Source: Heliocybe sulcata | Lineage: Eukaryota > Basidiomycota > Agaricomycetes > Gloeophyllales > Gloeophyllaceae | Assembly (NCBI GenBank): GCA_004369045.1 | Contig: ML213511.1 | Coordinates: forward strand, 459,327 to 523,326 | Direction of reading: 5' to 3' | Length of the DNA stretch: 64,000 nucleotides | In this document: one piece after another, positions 43,181 to 54,812 of the stretch | How the letters are laid out: every line of letters begins with the position of its first letter | Position numbering within the stretch: the first letter of the stretch is position 1 | The notes under the pieces: generated by a model | Told to the model about the DNA's origin: nothing | What the model saw: only the letters and a program-made list of their open reading frames with translations | The model's database searches: none | Program-made: the position numbers and the translations under genes

Positions 43181-45145
43181 ATGGCCAGCCCTACGGACGA
43201 CAAGCAGAGTTCTCTACAGCAGCTCGAATATGTCGCTCCCGCTATCCTCCCCGCGGACAGCGACTCTCCCTTGACGCCTACAAGCATAGAGAAGTCGAGC
43301 TCTTTCGACAACTCTCCTCGTCTTGATGGCCAGGCGGCGGAAGTACTCAAGGGCTCGCGGTTAGCTTCAGCACTGCTAGAGGAACGCCCTTCTCCGTACT
43401 CCTTCCGGATGTTAAGGCTATGGGCCTGCTTGTTCGTTGCGTACATGTGCTCCGCGCAAAATGGCTTTGATGCCAACACCTTCGGGGGCGTGAGCGCAAT
43501 GCCGAATTTCAAGAAGCAGTTCGGCGTCGATCAGGGCACAACACAAGGCTTTCTGGCTGCTATCTATGTCTTGGGTAGGGGAGCATGTTCATGGCATATC
43601 AAGAAAACAGCTATTGATTGTCTCTCTCGTAGGTAACGTCGTAGGGTCATTTGTCGCTGGCCCGAACGCCGATCGCTATGGTCGCCGATTCGGCATGTTC
43701 ACGGGCTCCATCATCTCGCTGATTGGTGCTATTTTGCAAACGGCGGCTCAGAGAGAGGTGCATATCATTGCTGGTCGCGTGATACTTGGCGTCGGAGCCG
43801 TCCTCCTGGGGCCCGCCGGACAATCATACGTTATCGAAATGTCCCATCCAGCATACAGAGGTATCATGGGCGGGATGTACCAAGTGTGCTTCTTCCTCGG
43901 TAATTTGGCCGTCCACACATGACAGATAAAGGCATCTTGACCTTACCTGTTCATGCAGGGACTATAATCTCGACATGGCTGGAATACGGCCTCTCCTACT
44001 ACGGAGGCCAGTCGACGATTAATTGGCGGCTGCCTATGGCTATCCAGGCTATTCCGGCGCTTATTCTCCTAACGTTCGTCTTCTTCCTCCCGGAGTCTCC
44101 GCGGTGGCACATGAGTCGTGGTCAAGACGAGAAGGCACGGGAGATCCTTGTGAAGTACCACGGGAACGGCAATCCGGACAGTGAAATTGTGAAACTCGAG
44201 ATGGAAGAGATGAAACAAGTTATCACGACTGGTGGAAGTGATAAACGCTGGTGGGACTACAGGGACTTGTTCAACTCGAGAGAGGCGAGGTATCGTTCTT
44301 TCCTGGTGGGGTGTATTGCGTTCTTTGGGCAGCTCGACCTGCCACCGACCAGTATGTGGTCCAGCAAACGCTACGAAGCTTGTGGACGCTCAATGTCTCC
44401 ACCGTAGGCTACTATTTCCCGCTCATGGTCCAAACAGCCGGCATCACATCTGAACAAACCCAGCTTCTGCTGAACGCCATTCAGACGCCTGTCATGATGG
44501 TCAGGTGAGCGCGATGGCGATATTACTCTGCTCTGATGTTAAATGCCCGGATCCAGCTCCCTGCTGGGAATTCAGGTCATCGACCGCTTTGGCCGCCGTA
44601 AACTGCTCATGTGGTCCTCCCTCTGGATGTCCATCGCCGTCGCAGTCATTATCGGTGCCACCGCCACGCAGCAGGGCCATCCCGGCATAGGCATCCTAGG
44701 CATCGCCTTCATATATGTATTCCTAGTTGCTTTCGCCTTCGCTTGGACACCATGCCAGGCCTTGTACCCCACCGAGGTGCTTGCGTACAACGCGCGCGCT
44801 AAAGGTCTTGGGATGTACGGACTATTCCAGAATATCGTAACTTTCATCAATACGTATGCGGCGCCAGTGGGGATTGATAACGATAGTTGGAGGTGAGCGA
44901 GATGTCCGGCATGTCGACCCACATGTTTATCATCTCCTTATAGATTTTACTTTCTTTATCTCGCGGTAGACGCCGTCGGCATAGCGGTCATCTACATATT
45001 CTTTGTGGAGACCAAGGGGCGCAACATTGAAGAGATGGATGCCATCTTTAACGACAAGCATCCCGTCCGAGCATCTCTCGCGAGACAGAAGGTGGTGGTT
45101 GCGGAAGATGGCCGTGCCCATGACGTCCACGGTAATGCTGCCTGA
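43181..45145 (+). CDS. MFS sugar transporter (lactose/hexose permease type)
   Basis: Twelve-helix sugar porter of the major facilitator superfamily, expected in the plasma membrane. Six exons: 43181-43574, 43631-43899, 43959-44351, 44408-44504, 44557-44892 and 44944-45145. The first ~65 residues are a polar cytoplasmic N-terminus. Signature motifs: ADRYGRRFGMF after helix 2, PESPRWHMSRGQ at the start of the central loop, GQLDLPPTSYYFPLM spanning the intron at 44352, DRFGRRKLLMW, AWTPCQALYPTEVLAYNARA and FFVETKGRNIEEM near the end. The block order matches fungal lactose permease/hexose transporter-like proteins. The actual sugar cannot be told. An upstream in-frame ATG lies at 43157. Intact. 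Confidence 0.93.
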
Positions 45146-45423
45146 CGGCGCTGTTCTGCCCAGATGTAATATTGTGTGTACATATATCAATTTGTCTATA
45201 ATCAGGCGAATGTGAGGGAGCCGTAAGAAGACGGATAAATCGTCCATGAGCAAGAGGTCAATGAGTTATCCTGTTTGGGAATTCTTCTCTTGCATTGATG
45301 GGTTATCTTAGCACAGGTGATTGGACTTCCCGTATTACAAGAATGGCCACGGAGTGAAGCTGGCGAAGGCAGTGTCGAGTAAGAAATCCTGGAGCACGGA
45401 TGTATACAGGGGATGACCCTTGC

Positions 45424-46482
45424 TTAAGAATCAGAATCCAACTTCCAATTTTCCTCGGAATCTAACTTCCAGTCTTCCTCGGGATCCCGTTCACATGCCT
45501 GGACCTGCAGCCAGATCTCTTTCAGTGATGGTCGTTTCGTAACAGGGGAGCGTGAAAGTAGTCTGAACTTGACGCGGCCTTTCTCGTTGTTCATGCCAAC
45601 AATGTTGGTCAACTCTGGAATCATAGACCGTGACATACTGCCAATGCTGCTTCGGCTGCTAGCTAATTCGATTATGCAGTTTTGGATGCTGAGGGGCAGA
45701 GACGGCATGATGGACTCTGTAGAGGCAGGAGAATCCTTTCCTAGCCCGAGGAGATAAACCAAATAAGTCGATAGGTTGCGACTAGAGACGCCTGAGATGC
45801 GGAGATTTCGCAAATGAACGCTCGATGGGAGCGATATCACCCGTGAAAGCAGGTTGTAAGATGATAGAAGGTTGAGGGGCATGCGGAGGACAAGATGAAG
45901 GTGCGTTATACTGGGGAACAGTTCATGGCGTACAAAGGGAGGCGCAGAGGCTGGACCATGTGGTACATCAGAGAACATCATCGGCATGGCGAGAGTCAAG
46001 TGTGTAAGACGGGGGAAAACAAGCTGGGGGTTCGCGAGCGCCTGGACGACGCTTCGGTAATGCTCGGCTTGTCCAGTAGAAAGCACCAGTGTCTCGACAG
46101 TTGCAGCCATCGCTTCCAGGAAGCGGGGCACTGCAGTGAGCGCATTTGGTAAGTGATGCTTAGCGTCAAGTCATAGAATGGAACACCACTTACCCGCAGC
46201 ATGAAACGGCCATCTCAAGGCGATGATGGATCCCGTGTCTATGGTCAAGAGCACATGACGGACGCTCCGTTTGGACGCGGGAGCAGAATCCTCAAAGGCA
46301 CGAAGGAAGGGTTGTATCTTCCACGGGTCCGTTAGTGCCAAGGTGCGAAATCTGTATCTCTCCGTCATAGTCCGTAGCCACTTGGAGGCCAGCTGCAGAG
46401 AACAAGCGGTCTGCCCACCATCACAGCAGGCCAGACAAACGATGTACTCGAGTAATTCGAGAGGCAGTAGATCCGGCTGCAT
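45424..46482 (-). CDS. F-box-like protein, family copy 3
   Basis: Two minus-strand exons, 46482-46194 and 46130-45424, giving 331 residues. It starts MQPDLLPLELLEYIVCLACC. Copy 2 begins eight codons earlier at an ATG; here that codon is GTG, so I use the next ATG, which copy 2 also has. It then follows copy 2 closely: GGQTACSLQLASKWLRTM, RYRFRTLAL, and after the intron ATVETLVLSTG, FPRLTHLTLAMP, ITHLHLVLRMP and VKFRLLSRSP. The C-terminus carries a short imperfect repeat around EENWKLDS. Promoter DNA is also similar to copy 2. Role inferred as F-box adaptor. Confidence 0.74.
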
Positions 46483-46630
46483 CACAGCAGTTTCTGATAG
46501 AGGCACTGGATGCTGAGAAGTCTTGGACGGTTGTCGTGTAGTGGTTTGGAGACAGACTGAACTGTGGCACGGGCGAGCGCGTTATTTGGGGAAGCCAAAT
46601 AAATCATTATACGGGGCCACAGCGCGCCAC

Positions 46631-46673
46631 GTTGAAGCTGAAGCTGCTTGAAGCTTGAAGCTTTGAAGCTCGA
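46631..46673. repeat. Short imperfect GAAGCT repeat
   Basis: The word gaagct recurs five times in about 43 bp upstream of F-box copy 3 and SPC1 (which diverge here). A simple-sequence tract between two promoters; length is likely variable between strains. Confidence 0.7.
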
Positions 46674-46823
46674 ACGCTATCTTCGGTGCTGCTCTCGAGT
46701 CGCACTGTTTGGTGGGACTGCAAGCTTTACTGGAGTTTCACCCATTGACCGAGTCTTACCCTTGAACTCTGCTGTGGGTTTCGTTGATCTTAGCTCTGGT
46801 TACCCCCGCAAGTGACGCCAACG

Positions 46824-47267
46824 ATGAGTGCGAATCTGAATCAACTGCTTGAAGGCAAAATCGTTCGTATTCTACAGGAGTCTGAAGTCGGTTCTGTATC
46901 TGAATTGCTGATGCTAGGACTTCGAAGGGCAGAAAGTCGTGGAGAACATAATGCGGATTGCCCTCGTCGCGTTATCCGTCAGTACCCAAGTTTTGTCTTC
47001 CCTGTTCCGTCAACTTATCCGCTCTTCAGATCATCTCTTTCATTGCTGGGTTTGCTCTGCAATCTTTGCAAATCACGTTCGGGGTGTTCTCTGTCGGGTC
47101 GGTGGTATTAGCCCTGGTGCGTCGTTCGTGTCTCTGGCAACGCCCTGTAACTCAGACCAATCGACGGACATCAACAGTTGCTCATTCCACCTTGGCCCCA
47201 GTACAACTCTCATCCAGTTACGTGGCTATCTGCGCTCCCGGGCTCCTCTCCAAATGCAAAAAGCTAG
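46824..47267 (+). CDS. spc1: Signal peptidase complex subunit 1 (SPC1/SPC12)
   Basis: Small two-helix subunit of the ER signal peptidase complex, which cleaves signal peptides and in which Spc1 helps protect membrane helices from being cut. Four exons, all joined in phase 0: 46824-46862, 46918-46977, 47030-47116 and 47178-47267, giving 91 residues. The protein reads MSANLNQLLEGKI, DFEGQKVVENIMRIALVALS, the first helix IISFIAGFALQSLQITFGV, the second helix FSVGSVVLALLLIPPWP, then YNSHPVTWLS. The FEGQK and PPWPxYNxHPVxWL motifs are diagnostic. It is easily missed because no exon exceeds 90 nt. Confidence 0.93.
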
Positions 47268-47529
47268 GTCTTCCGACAGGCTTATCTCGGACTCATACAT
47301 GTACATCATATAGTGTATCGTCTATGCCACTTGATTCATTCGGAACTCTCACAAGCACCGCTTCATGAACTGAGCTGACGGCCAGTGCAAGTCAGTCTGC
47401 ATTCCAATGGCTGACGGAATGTCAGCCTCCTGAGACAGCAGCCGCCCAGGTTAAGTACCAGTCCTGTTCGAAAACCATCCTTTGCCCTTCCCCGCAGCAG
47501 CCCTCCCTTTGGACCGAGCCGGACCGCTC

Positions 47530-49680
47530 ATGGCGAGGCGCAGGTTGCTCCCTTTGTTGGCCTTGGGGTCTACCGTGCTCCTTTCCGCGTCAGCGCAACC
47601 GCGAACTGGACCTGCCGACATCTCGGGTGTATACAATATCTCTGCCAACGCAGGCGCTAGGATCGTCCAACAATCAGGCAATGTCATACGGCAGGTCGAC
47701 CCACAGGCTCAGACATCCTCGAGTTATGACTATTGGTGGCCTTATCCCGCCGGAGGTGTGACAACAACTCCGACTACAACTATCGCACCGTTCACGGACC
47801 CTGCTCTTGCAACTACTACCGCCCTTGATCCTGCTATAACCATCGCTCTTCCGTCACTGTCTTCCTCTATCTCATCCAACCAATCTGCTGCGCTCGTCTC
47901 ATCTTCTACCTCTCTGGCCTCCTCCTCCTCATCAGCGTCAGCATCTTCCAACATAACTACCATAACAGCGCTTCCTCCATCTTCGACGCCTACCAGCCAT
48001 GCACGGCAAGGCCTCCAGATCAACCCGCTCTACCTGGTACCAGTTTTCGCCTTTGTCGGTATCTGCATGGGCGCGCTCTGCGCATGGTGTTGTTGCGGGA
48101 GGCGCAAGAAGGGTCCGCGGGAGGAAGAATGTGTGCCGGGGCCGCGATACGTGCCAGCCCAGGGTGATGAGAGTCAGGCGCAGGAAGCAGAAAAGGTGGC
48201 GTGGTCGGAGATGTCGAGAGAGCAGACGAGGAGCAGCGAGCCTAGGACGCCGTTCTCGTGGCCGACTCCGAGGGACTACGAGTACCATCGAGGTCTGACA
48301 TTTGACCACGAGGAAGCGGAGGATATGCAGCGACACGAACACACCGAGAAGAGTATCCGCGAAGAGCCTCCCCAGCTCCCTGCAATCCAGCCTACGACGC
48401 CCTACTCGCTCTCACTCCTGAGTCCTTACGCAGACGGCACGCCTGACGAGTCGACGCGGCAAAAGTCCGTCCGGCGCTCCCTGCTCTCGCGCATCATCAG
48501 CATTCGCCGCACGCCCTCCGGGAAGAGCGTCCGCCGCACGACGATCAAGGAAGTCAAGACCGGTCGCGGGCGCGTACCGAATACGCCTGAGCTGGAGGAG
48601 GGGTGGTCGCTCGTGCGCAGCCCTTTGTCGCCAGATTATGGGTGCAGCGAGGCGGAGACGGAGGTAGACAGTCCGCTGAAGCGCGCTAGGACGGAGATGG
48701 TGAAGACAAGGGCGAGGAAGAATTCCAAGAGCGGCAGGAGCTTGAGTATGCGGCAGGCGCACAGACGGGTGGATTCGGACTTTTCGGTGGATATGGTGCG
48801 TACGCCGACGAAGATGACGAGGGCCAGTCGGGCTACTACGATGGAGGCTACCTCCAGCCAGGAGAGGGATCCGACGGTGTGGCGTCCCGGTGGCGGGTTT
48901 AGGATTGTCCAGGAGGACCCGGAAGATTGGGAGGATGTGCCTTTGCGAGCTGCCCGCGTCTCGCCCGAGACAAATGGCGAGGAGAAGGGGTCGTGGATAC
49001 GCAACATTGCCCTGGATATCTCAAAGTCCCTAGCGCTCTCTGCTGCTCCCACGCGCATGACGTCGGTATTTTCACAGGAGGAAGAGGAGGACAAGTATTC
49101 GCCTATCCCTGTACGCACGAAGAGGGAGAGTAGGTCGCCGAGGTCGGGTTCGCCGCCTGCTCTGTCGCGGAGGACGACGCCTCAGAGGACGCCGACGAGG
49201 TCTGGCAAGAAGAGGGTGGCGAGACTGGACTCGGTGCTTCCTCCTACGCCTGCGCTTCTGATGTCTCCGCCCCTGGAATCTCAGCTCTTCTTCAGCAGCC
49301 CGTCTTCGAGGAACGTCGACACGCCTCGTCGCGCGACGACGCGGAAACTCCAGATCAACAAGACTGGATCGTCTTTGCCGTTCCCTTCAGGTTCTACCGA
49401 GGACGGCTCTCCGTACCGCGGCCGGCTCACTCAGGCGCCTACTAGACCTGCCAAGGCGCTCAGTCTCAGCCCAACAGGCCACTCCCGCCCGACGTCGCCG
49501 AAGGAGAGGTACAAGGCTCGGCATGGCGCGCTGACGAAGGTCGATGAGATTTTGAGCAGGAGCTGGAGCGATAGGGAGATGCTGGGAGGGGTGCCGCAGA
49601 GCCCGACTATGTTTGGGGCCATTCATTCCGCGGCGGAGGGGGAGGAAGGGGGCGGGATTGAGCAGAGGTTGTTTGGATAA
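47530..49680 (+). CDS. Single-pass membrane protein with Ser/Thr-rich ectodomain and long cytoplasmic tail
   Basis: Intronless gene; from the ATG at 47530 it encodes 716 residues. That start gives a signal peptide (MARRRLLPLLALGSTVLLSA), whereas an upstream ATG at 47482 would bury it. The ectodomain of about 160 residues is rich in Ser and Thr and likely O-glycosylated. One membrane helix follows (YLVPVFAFVGICMGALCAW), then CCCGRRKK, a Cys cluster that could be palmitoylated, and a basic stop-transfer. The remaining ~500 residues are disordered, with Ser-Pro, Thr-Pro and Arg-Ser sites suited to phosphorylation. No enzyme domain is seen. The architecture resembles fungal cell-surface sensors, but there is no WSC or Cys-rich head. 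Function unknown. Confidence 0.8.
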   Translation: MARRRLLPLLALGSTVLLSASAQPRTGPADISGVYNISANAGARIVQQSGNVIRQVDPQAQTSSSYDYWWPYPAGGVTTTPTTTIAPFTDPALATTTALDPAITIALPSLSSSISSNQSAALVSSSTSLASSSSSASASSNITTITALPPSSTPTSHARQGLQINPLYLVPVFAFVGICMGALCAWCCCGRRKKGPREEECVPGPRYVPAQGDESQAQEAEKVAWSEMSREQTRSSEPRTPFSWPTPRDYEYHRGLTFDHEEAEDMQRHEHTEKSIREEPPQLPAIQPTTPYSLSLLSPYADGTPDESTRQKSVRRSLLSRIISIRRTPSGKSVRRTTIKEVKTGRGRVPNTPELEEGWSLVRSPLSPDYGCSEAETEVDSPLKRARTEMVKTRARKNSKSGRSLSMRQAHRRVDSDFSVDMVRTPTKMTRASRATTMEATSSQERDPTVWRPGGGFRIVQEDPEDWEDVPLRAARVSPETNGEEKGSWIRNIALDISKSLALSAAPTRMTSVFSQEEEEDKYSPIPVRTKRESRSPRSGSPPALSRRTTPQRTPTRSGKKRVARLDSVLPPTPALLMSPPLESQLFFSSPSSRNVDTPRRATTRKLQINKTGSSLPFPSGSTEDGSPYRGRLTQAPTRPAKALSLSPTGHSRPTSPKERYKARHGALTKVDEILSRSWSDREMLGGVPQSPTMFGAIHSAAEGEEGGGIEQRLFG

Positions 49681-50039
49681 GTGATGCCTTCGTACTTAGG
49701 ACTGCGGATTGTCTATACCCTGAATGGATTTGTTCTTGAGTGGAAAGAGTTCGTTTGGCCGTGAAGCTCAAGGTCACCGGGCATCAAAACTAACAGATGA
49801 TCATGGCATTGATAGTATGCAGGACGTGATGAGGTGTGATGAGTATGGATACATGATGCAAGGAATTAGAGATGCTCGTGTACGGAGTGTCTAGAATGCT
49901 ATGAGAAAGCAAAACGAAATCGAATAGCGAGGAGCTGGTGGATTGGAAGCAAGATATCAATACGAAGGAATAAAATGACGTTATCATGAGATACGGCCCT
50001 CCCCTATACCGTAACCAACAATCGTAGTACAGGGCACTG
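49681..50039. other. Convergent 3' intergenic region
   Basis: About 360 bp between two 3' ends. AT-rich; no gene seen. Confidence 0.5.
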
Positions 50040-51087
50040 TTAATTGTTGTGCTTTTCTTGTGCTTTTGCTTTCTCTGACGACGCGAGGAACACCCAGCCA
50101 AACGTCCGGACCTCCTCTGCGTTCTGCCCGAAATACCACTCCGTCTCGAAGGCCCAGTGGATAGAGCCGACGGTCCAGTCGCGCAGGCCGCGCACGTACA
50201 GGCGCACGTCCTCATCGATACGGGGGTCGCCCCAGCTTGGCAGCTCGGACTCGTTCTCGATGAAGGTCTCGATGTAGGACTTGACGAGGGTCCCGGCGTA
50301 GTTCACCGCGCCTTGCAGGGTGAGGCGGCGCTCGGACATGAGGATGGAGACGAGGTTGTGCGAGGAGTTGTGCGACTGGTCGGTGCTGTAGGAGAAAATG
50401 TCCTGGTATCATCCAGTGAATGAGAAACATGGTAGGGCAGGGAGGGCAGGGAGATGGGGACGTACCGTTGACCAGGAAACGATGTCGATCGCGTTCTGTC
50501 TCAGCTCTTGGACGACAGGGTCGTCGAACACGAACTCGGGCAGCTTGAGGCCCTCGGCGTACTCGATCAGGTCGAACGCCATCTCGAGGCCGGAGGAGTA
50601 CCGCCGGAGGTCGATGTAGGACTCCAGATCAGGAACGGCGTTGTACTCTCTGTCGCGAGCGATTTGGGCGTGGGCCTCGTGAAAGCCGTGCAGGTGCTCT
50701 TGGAAGCGTGCGTGCCAGTATGGATTCCGGAAATGCAGGACCCTCTGCCACAATCTAAGTAGGCCATCAGGGCGCGATAGAGAAAGTATTCATCGGAAAC
50801 ACTCACTGTGACGAGAGCTGCATCGACTTCGTCTCGAACATCAACAGAGTCATGAAATCGGTGATAAATCGTAGCTGGCCCAGGTCGCACGTAGGATAGC
50901 ACACAGCAGCGAGCAAGCCAGGCTTGGCCGCGCGAAGCCGTGGCCTCTGGCTCCGTTGCACAAAGCCACTGTCCATTATCCAACGCTCGGACAAGGTCGT
51001 TGCATTCCTGCAGCGAGGGTTGACTCGCAGTTCAAAGTACGGCTGGCAGAACGAGCGCAGGTCAGGAAGTTGAAAGCTGTTGGCCAT
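50040..51087 (-). CDS. Terpene-synthase-like protein with degenerate metal-binding motifs
   Basis: Three minus-strand exons, 51087-50807, 50754-50466 and 50402-50040, giving 310 residues. The all-helical sesquiterpene synthase framework of Agaricomycetes is clear: MANSFQLPDLRSFCQPYFEL, GLLAAVCYPTCDLGQLRFIT, HARFQEHLHGFHEAHAQIA, PDLESYIDLRRYSSG, LPEFVFDDPVVQEL and WTVGSIHWAFETEWYF. The catalytic motifs are abnormal. The Asp-rich motif expected after LRFITDFMTLL is replaced by MFETKSMQ. The NSE motif NDxxSxxxE reads TDIFSYSTD. The RY pair of ETERYF reads ETEWYF. Spacing after the first motif is also shorter than usual. Canonical cyclases ionise a diphosphate with bound magnesium, so this copy may be inactive or do something else. 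Another in-frame ATG lies at 51096. Confidence 0.85.
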
Positions 51088-51476
51088 GGGTGGCATGTCG
51101 AATATATGAGAAATGCGTAGTCTTGAGAGTCGTTTCAGAGAGGCGTAAGCAAGCAAAGGAGGTCTATTGTAATCAGAGGCCCGTGGACATATTAAAAGGC
51201 AGCTCTATTGTTAAGAAGAAATGGAGGGAGGAGAAGGGCGGCACTGCCGGGACTCGGGCGCGCGTTTATGAGTGTCGGGGTCAGCGGACGTAAATTGTCT
51301 TTTGTTCTGCGCGTGGCATCCTCTCTAACGTAAACGCCAGTCCCAAACGCGGCCTTCGAGTCATCCACACAACAAAAGCAGCAGCATCCAATCAAATTCT
51401 ATAATTACCCGAGATCGCAGTTTACAATAGTTTTGATTCTTCTCATCTTCGCACCACAAGGCCCAATCCAAATGGA
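51088..51476. other. Upstream region of the terpene-synthase-like gene
   Basis: About 390 bp between the 3' end of GPI13 and the terpene-synthase-like start. No gene seen. Confidence 0.5.
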
Positions 51477-54400
51477 TCAACTCATCCCTCGGAAGACATC
51501 CGACACACGCCGCACAATCCTGACAACACCAACACCATATCCGACAAGCACCGCAAGATCCACAGCGACCAGTTGCGCCGCAGCGCTCATGAACCTGGGC
51601 GCAAATATCTTCCATACCATTAAATGACGGCGCAACCACGCCGCGCTGACAGCGCTGCCCAAAAGCAGCGTCCCAAAGCACACCATAGCCGCCAGACACG
51701 TCCGGACGCTGTTGCTCACAGCGATCCGGCTCGCATCTGGCTGGGGCAACGGGGGCAAATTCCACAACGCCAGCAGCGGCGCCGCAAGCGCCAACAGAAA
51801 TTGCGGTCCGAACGTATTCAAGGCAACCGCTCCCGGAGAAAAGGGGTACGTCACACTCGAACTGAGCACAAACGCCGTCTTCCATTGGATGGATGGTATA
51901 GTTGACTGATGGCCGGTCGCGTGGAAGGTGTGCACGGCGAGCAGATACAGAGGCACCATGTCAGAAAACTGCAGCGGCGCGCTGACCTTCTCCAAATCGA
52001 GAACAATGCTCGGCTTCGCGGATGCAAACGCTGCTGTAAGCCCCTTCGCGTCCCGGACGCTGTCAACGACTTCCAGGTATGCCAGCAGAGCCAACGTGGC
52101 GAGTGACAGCACGACCTGGCCTGTAAGCTGGGTAACCACAAATAGGAGACCAAGGAAGACCATCCAGAATACGAAATACGGCGACCCAAACGCGTTCGCA
52201 AAACCCAAGACGGTGACTTGCTTCTTCTTGGCGTCGGGCTTACCTTCGGATCGCGCATCCGTATTAACTCGGATACACAGCGGAATTAACCACCATAATG
52301 ACAGGCCTCCCACCAAGGCGCCGCCCATAGCACTCCGGGCCAATAACGTCCTGACACCGCGCAGGAGTGGCGCCCACTTAGCGCCCAGAATATCAGCCGA
52401 GTCCATCCACTCCAGTATCCAATACCCGTTCCCGGCCAGCAATACTGCCTGGAGCATCCACGGCAACAAAAGCGCCGCAACTCCATTGTCCGACTTCGAA
52501 ATTGCAAGGAACCTTTTGCACATCCAGGGTAATGCAAGCGATACCGGGACAACCAATGCCAGTACAAGGGTGGGCGGGGAGGGCAGCGAGGCGGATGAGA
52601 AGAACGTGACATGGCAATACGGGTGCTGTTCCTCTCGGCATACGGTACTTATCCCCATGAGCCGAACGCACACCGTGAAAAGTGCCGAGAACCCAAGGAT
52701 CCGGCGGCGCAGCCGCGAGGTCGGGGCTCTTACTCCCGCCACGACGAGCGGGACCAATGAGGAGATCAAGAGGTACAGCACGATGCGGTCTTCCCATATC
52801 GTGAACGAGTTCGAGAAGAACGCGAGCGTGTGCAGGATCAGCGGGAGGGGAATCGCCTTGAGCGTGGAGAATACGGAGGAGAGAGAGGGCCGCGTGTATG
52901 CTATGACGGCTATGGAAGACATGAGCGGTGCGTCGAAAAGAGTCCAATCAAGAGCGTCGATTTCGGGGACGATTCTGTTCAGGCCTAGGTAACCAACGCA
53001 GCCTAAGATGGCGCCTGTCGCAAGACCTCGCATACAAACCATCAGAAGGCTGTTCACAGATTCTTCGTAGCTGTCCTGTACCCTCCCCAGCCAAGAGTAC
53101 AGCGCCCACGGAGCAACAACGCCCACTACAAGCAAGGCAAGACCCAGACCCATGAACGGCTTGTTGAACTGCGCCCACAAGGAGCGGCAAGTGCTTAGCG
53201 CGAGACGCGTATACTCTTTCAGCGCCGCTACGCGCCCTTCTTGATCGGCTGACTTTGCAAGATACCATTTGTCACGCAGGTCGGGCCAGACGGAGTCCAG
53301 CTCGCCTCCGGACGAGCTTGAGCGGTAGGTGTCCAGATAGGTTTCAATTTGCGCTGCGTTGAGCTCTAACGCTTGATTGTAGAGGCTGCCTTCCGTATCG
53401 CGCCAAAATAGCTCAGGGATGACGGTCCCCAAGTTGTTGAAGGGGACCGGTAGCCCAAGGAGTAGCGATAGCGAAGGAACCAGATCAATTTGCTGTATAC
53501 CACGATGTTGATAAGCCATGCCAGGGAAAGACCCTGCTTCGAGCAGATGCTCTGGCAGCGATGCAGCGGGATCCGAGAGCGCTGCACCTTTGCTGTAGAT
53601 CCAAACACCGCAGGACGTTTCGAGACCGCCATCTCCTCCGTGGTCTCCTCTGCGGTCCATACCGTGGTCGCCGAGGAGCACCAGAAGAGTCTCTTCGTCT
53701 AGCTGTTCCACAACACGAGAGAGGACCTCGTTCATCTGTGCCAACTTGGCCTTCATGGTAGGATGATCTGGTCCAACCCTGTGACCCGCATGGTCCACTC
53801 CAAGGAAATGGGCGATGATAAAATCCCAAGAATGCGGTTTCTCGAGCAGTGGAAACAGATGCCGGATGACACCTTCGTCTACACTATGTAGATCTTCAAC
53901 ATTGAACGAGTCATAAGGGAACGTCATGTTGGGCTCGAACGAGTCGGGAAAGACCGTGGTCCAAGTATCGTCCCCCATGAACGCGATCTGGCCTTCCACG
54001 TTCGTAAATCGTCCGTCGCCATGCGGTAGCTAAACACTCGCCTTCTTCCCCGCCGCCCGCAATTGCTGGATGATGGAGTCCTCCTCGATAGAAGATGCAC
54101 CGAAGTTCGATCCCATGTCGACGAAGGTCGGTAAGGAGCCGGTGGTCAGACCCTTGATACGTTGCAGAGTGGTAGTCGGCGGGTCGGAGTAGGCGTTGAA
54201 CAGGAATGATCTGCCCGGGCTGGCGGCAGTGAGTTCGCGCGGGAGGGTAAGCACGTCATGATGGAATGGAGAGGGGGGATTTGGAGGTTCGGGAGCTATG
54301 AAGTCGTAACGCAGTGCATCGATTATGAGGACTATAGCTCTTTTATGTGTTGCAGGAATGGTGCATGAGGCGTCGAGGCACTGTGTAACGTCGGACAGGG

Positions 54401-54497
54401 AGAGACGAGAGAGCAGAAAGCCTTGGATAAATAGGTATATTCCGGCCAGATGAATGAAGGATATCCAGCCCAAAAGCCCCAGGCCTTTCAGCAGCAT
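51477..54497 (-). CDS. gpi13: GPI ethanolamine phosphate transferase 3 (GPI13/PIG-O)
   Basis: ER membrane enzyme that adds phosphoethanolamine to the third mannose of the GPI anchor, the group through which proteins are attached. Two exons, 54497-54038 and 53992-51477, joined over a 45-nt intron; 991 residues. An N-terminal helix (GLLGWISFIHLAGIYLFIQG) is followed by the alkaline-phosphatase-like lumenal domain: LIIDALRYDF with the metal/nucleophile region, then TTTLQRIKGLTTGSLPTF, MGDDTWTTVFP, FLGVDHAGHRVGP and LLGDHGMDRRGDHGGDG. The C-terminal half has a dozen or more membrane helices. It looks intact and is essential in yeast. Confidence 0.95.
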
Positions 54498-54812
54498 GGT
54501 CGGCAGTAGTAGACAACCACTCTACCGTCAGCGTTTCCCTTGCACCGGATGCGTAGCAAAGCCAAAGAAAAGGAAGATAGATGTCAGAAGTGACCTGGCG
54601 CATTAAGGACGGTTTATTTGATGTAATTTGTGGCTTAACCGGTGGCCCTTCAGCCACATTCTTGGCACACGCTCCGTGGAATGTCTTCTTCACTCTACCA
54701 TACTGTGATCTGCCAACTATACCTTCTATGCGAAAGCCCTACCTTGCGGCAGTCTTCCTGGCCACCAGTCACCTGGGCAGTGGCAGCAGGTCCTACTTAC
54801 TGAAGCAACGTC
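54498..54812. promoter_or_regulatory. Divergent upstream region of GPI13 and F-box copy 4
   Basis: 315 bp shared by two genes that diverge. No specific element recognised. Confidence 0.4.
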
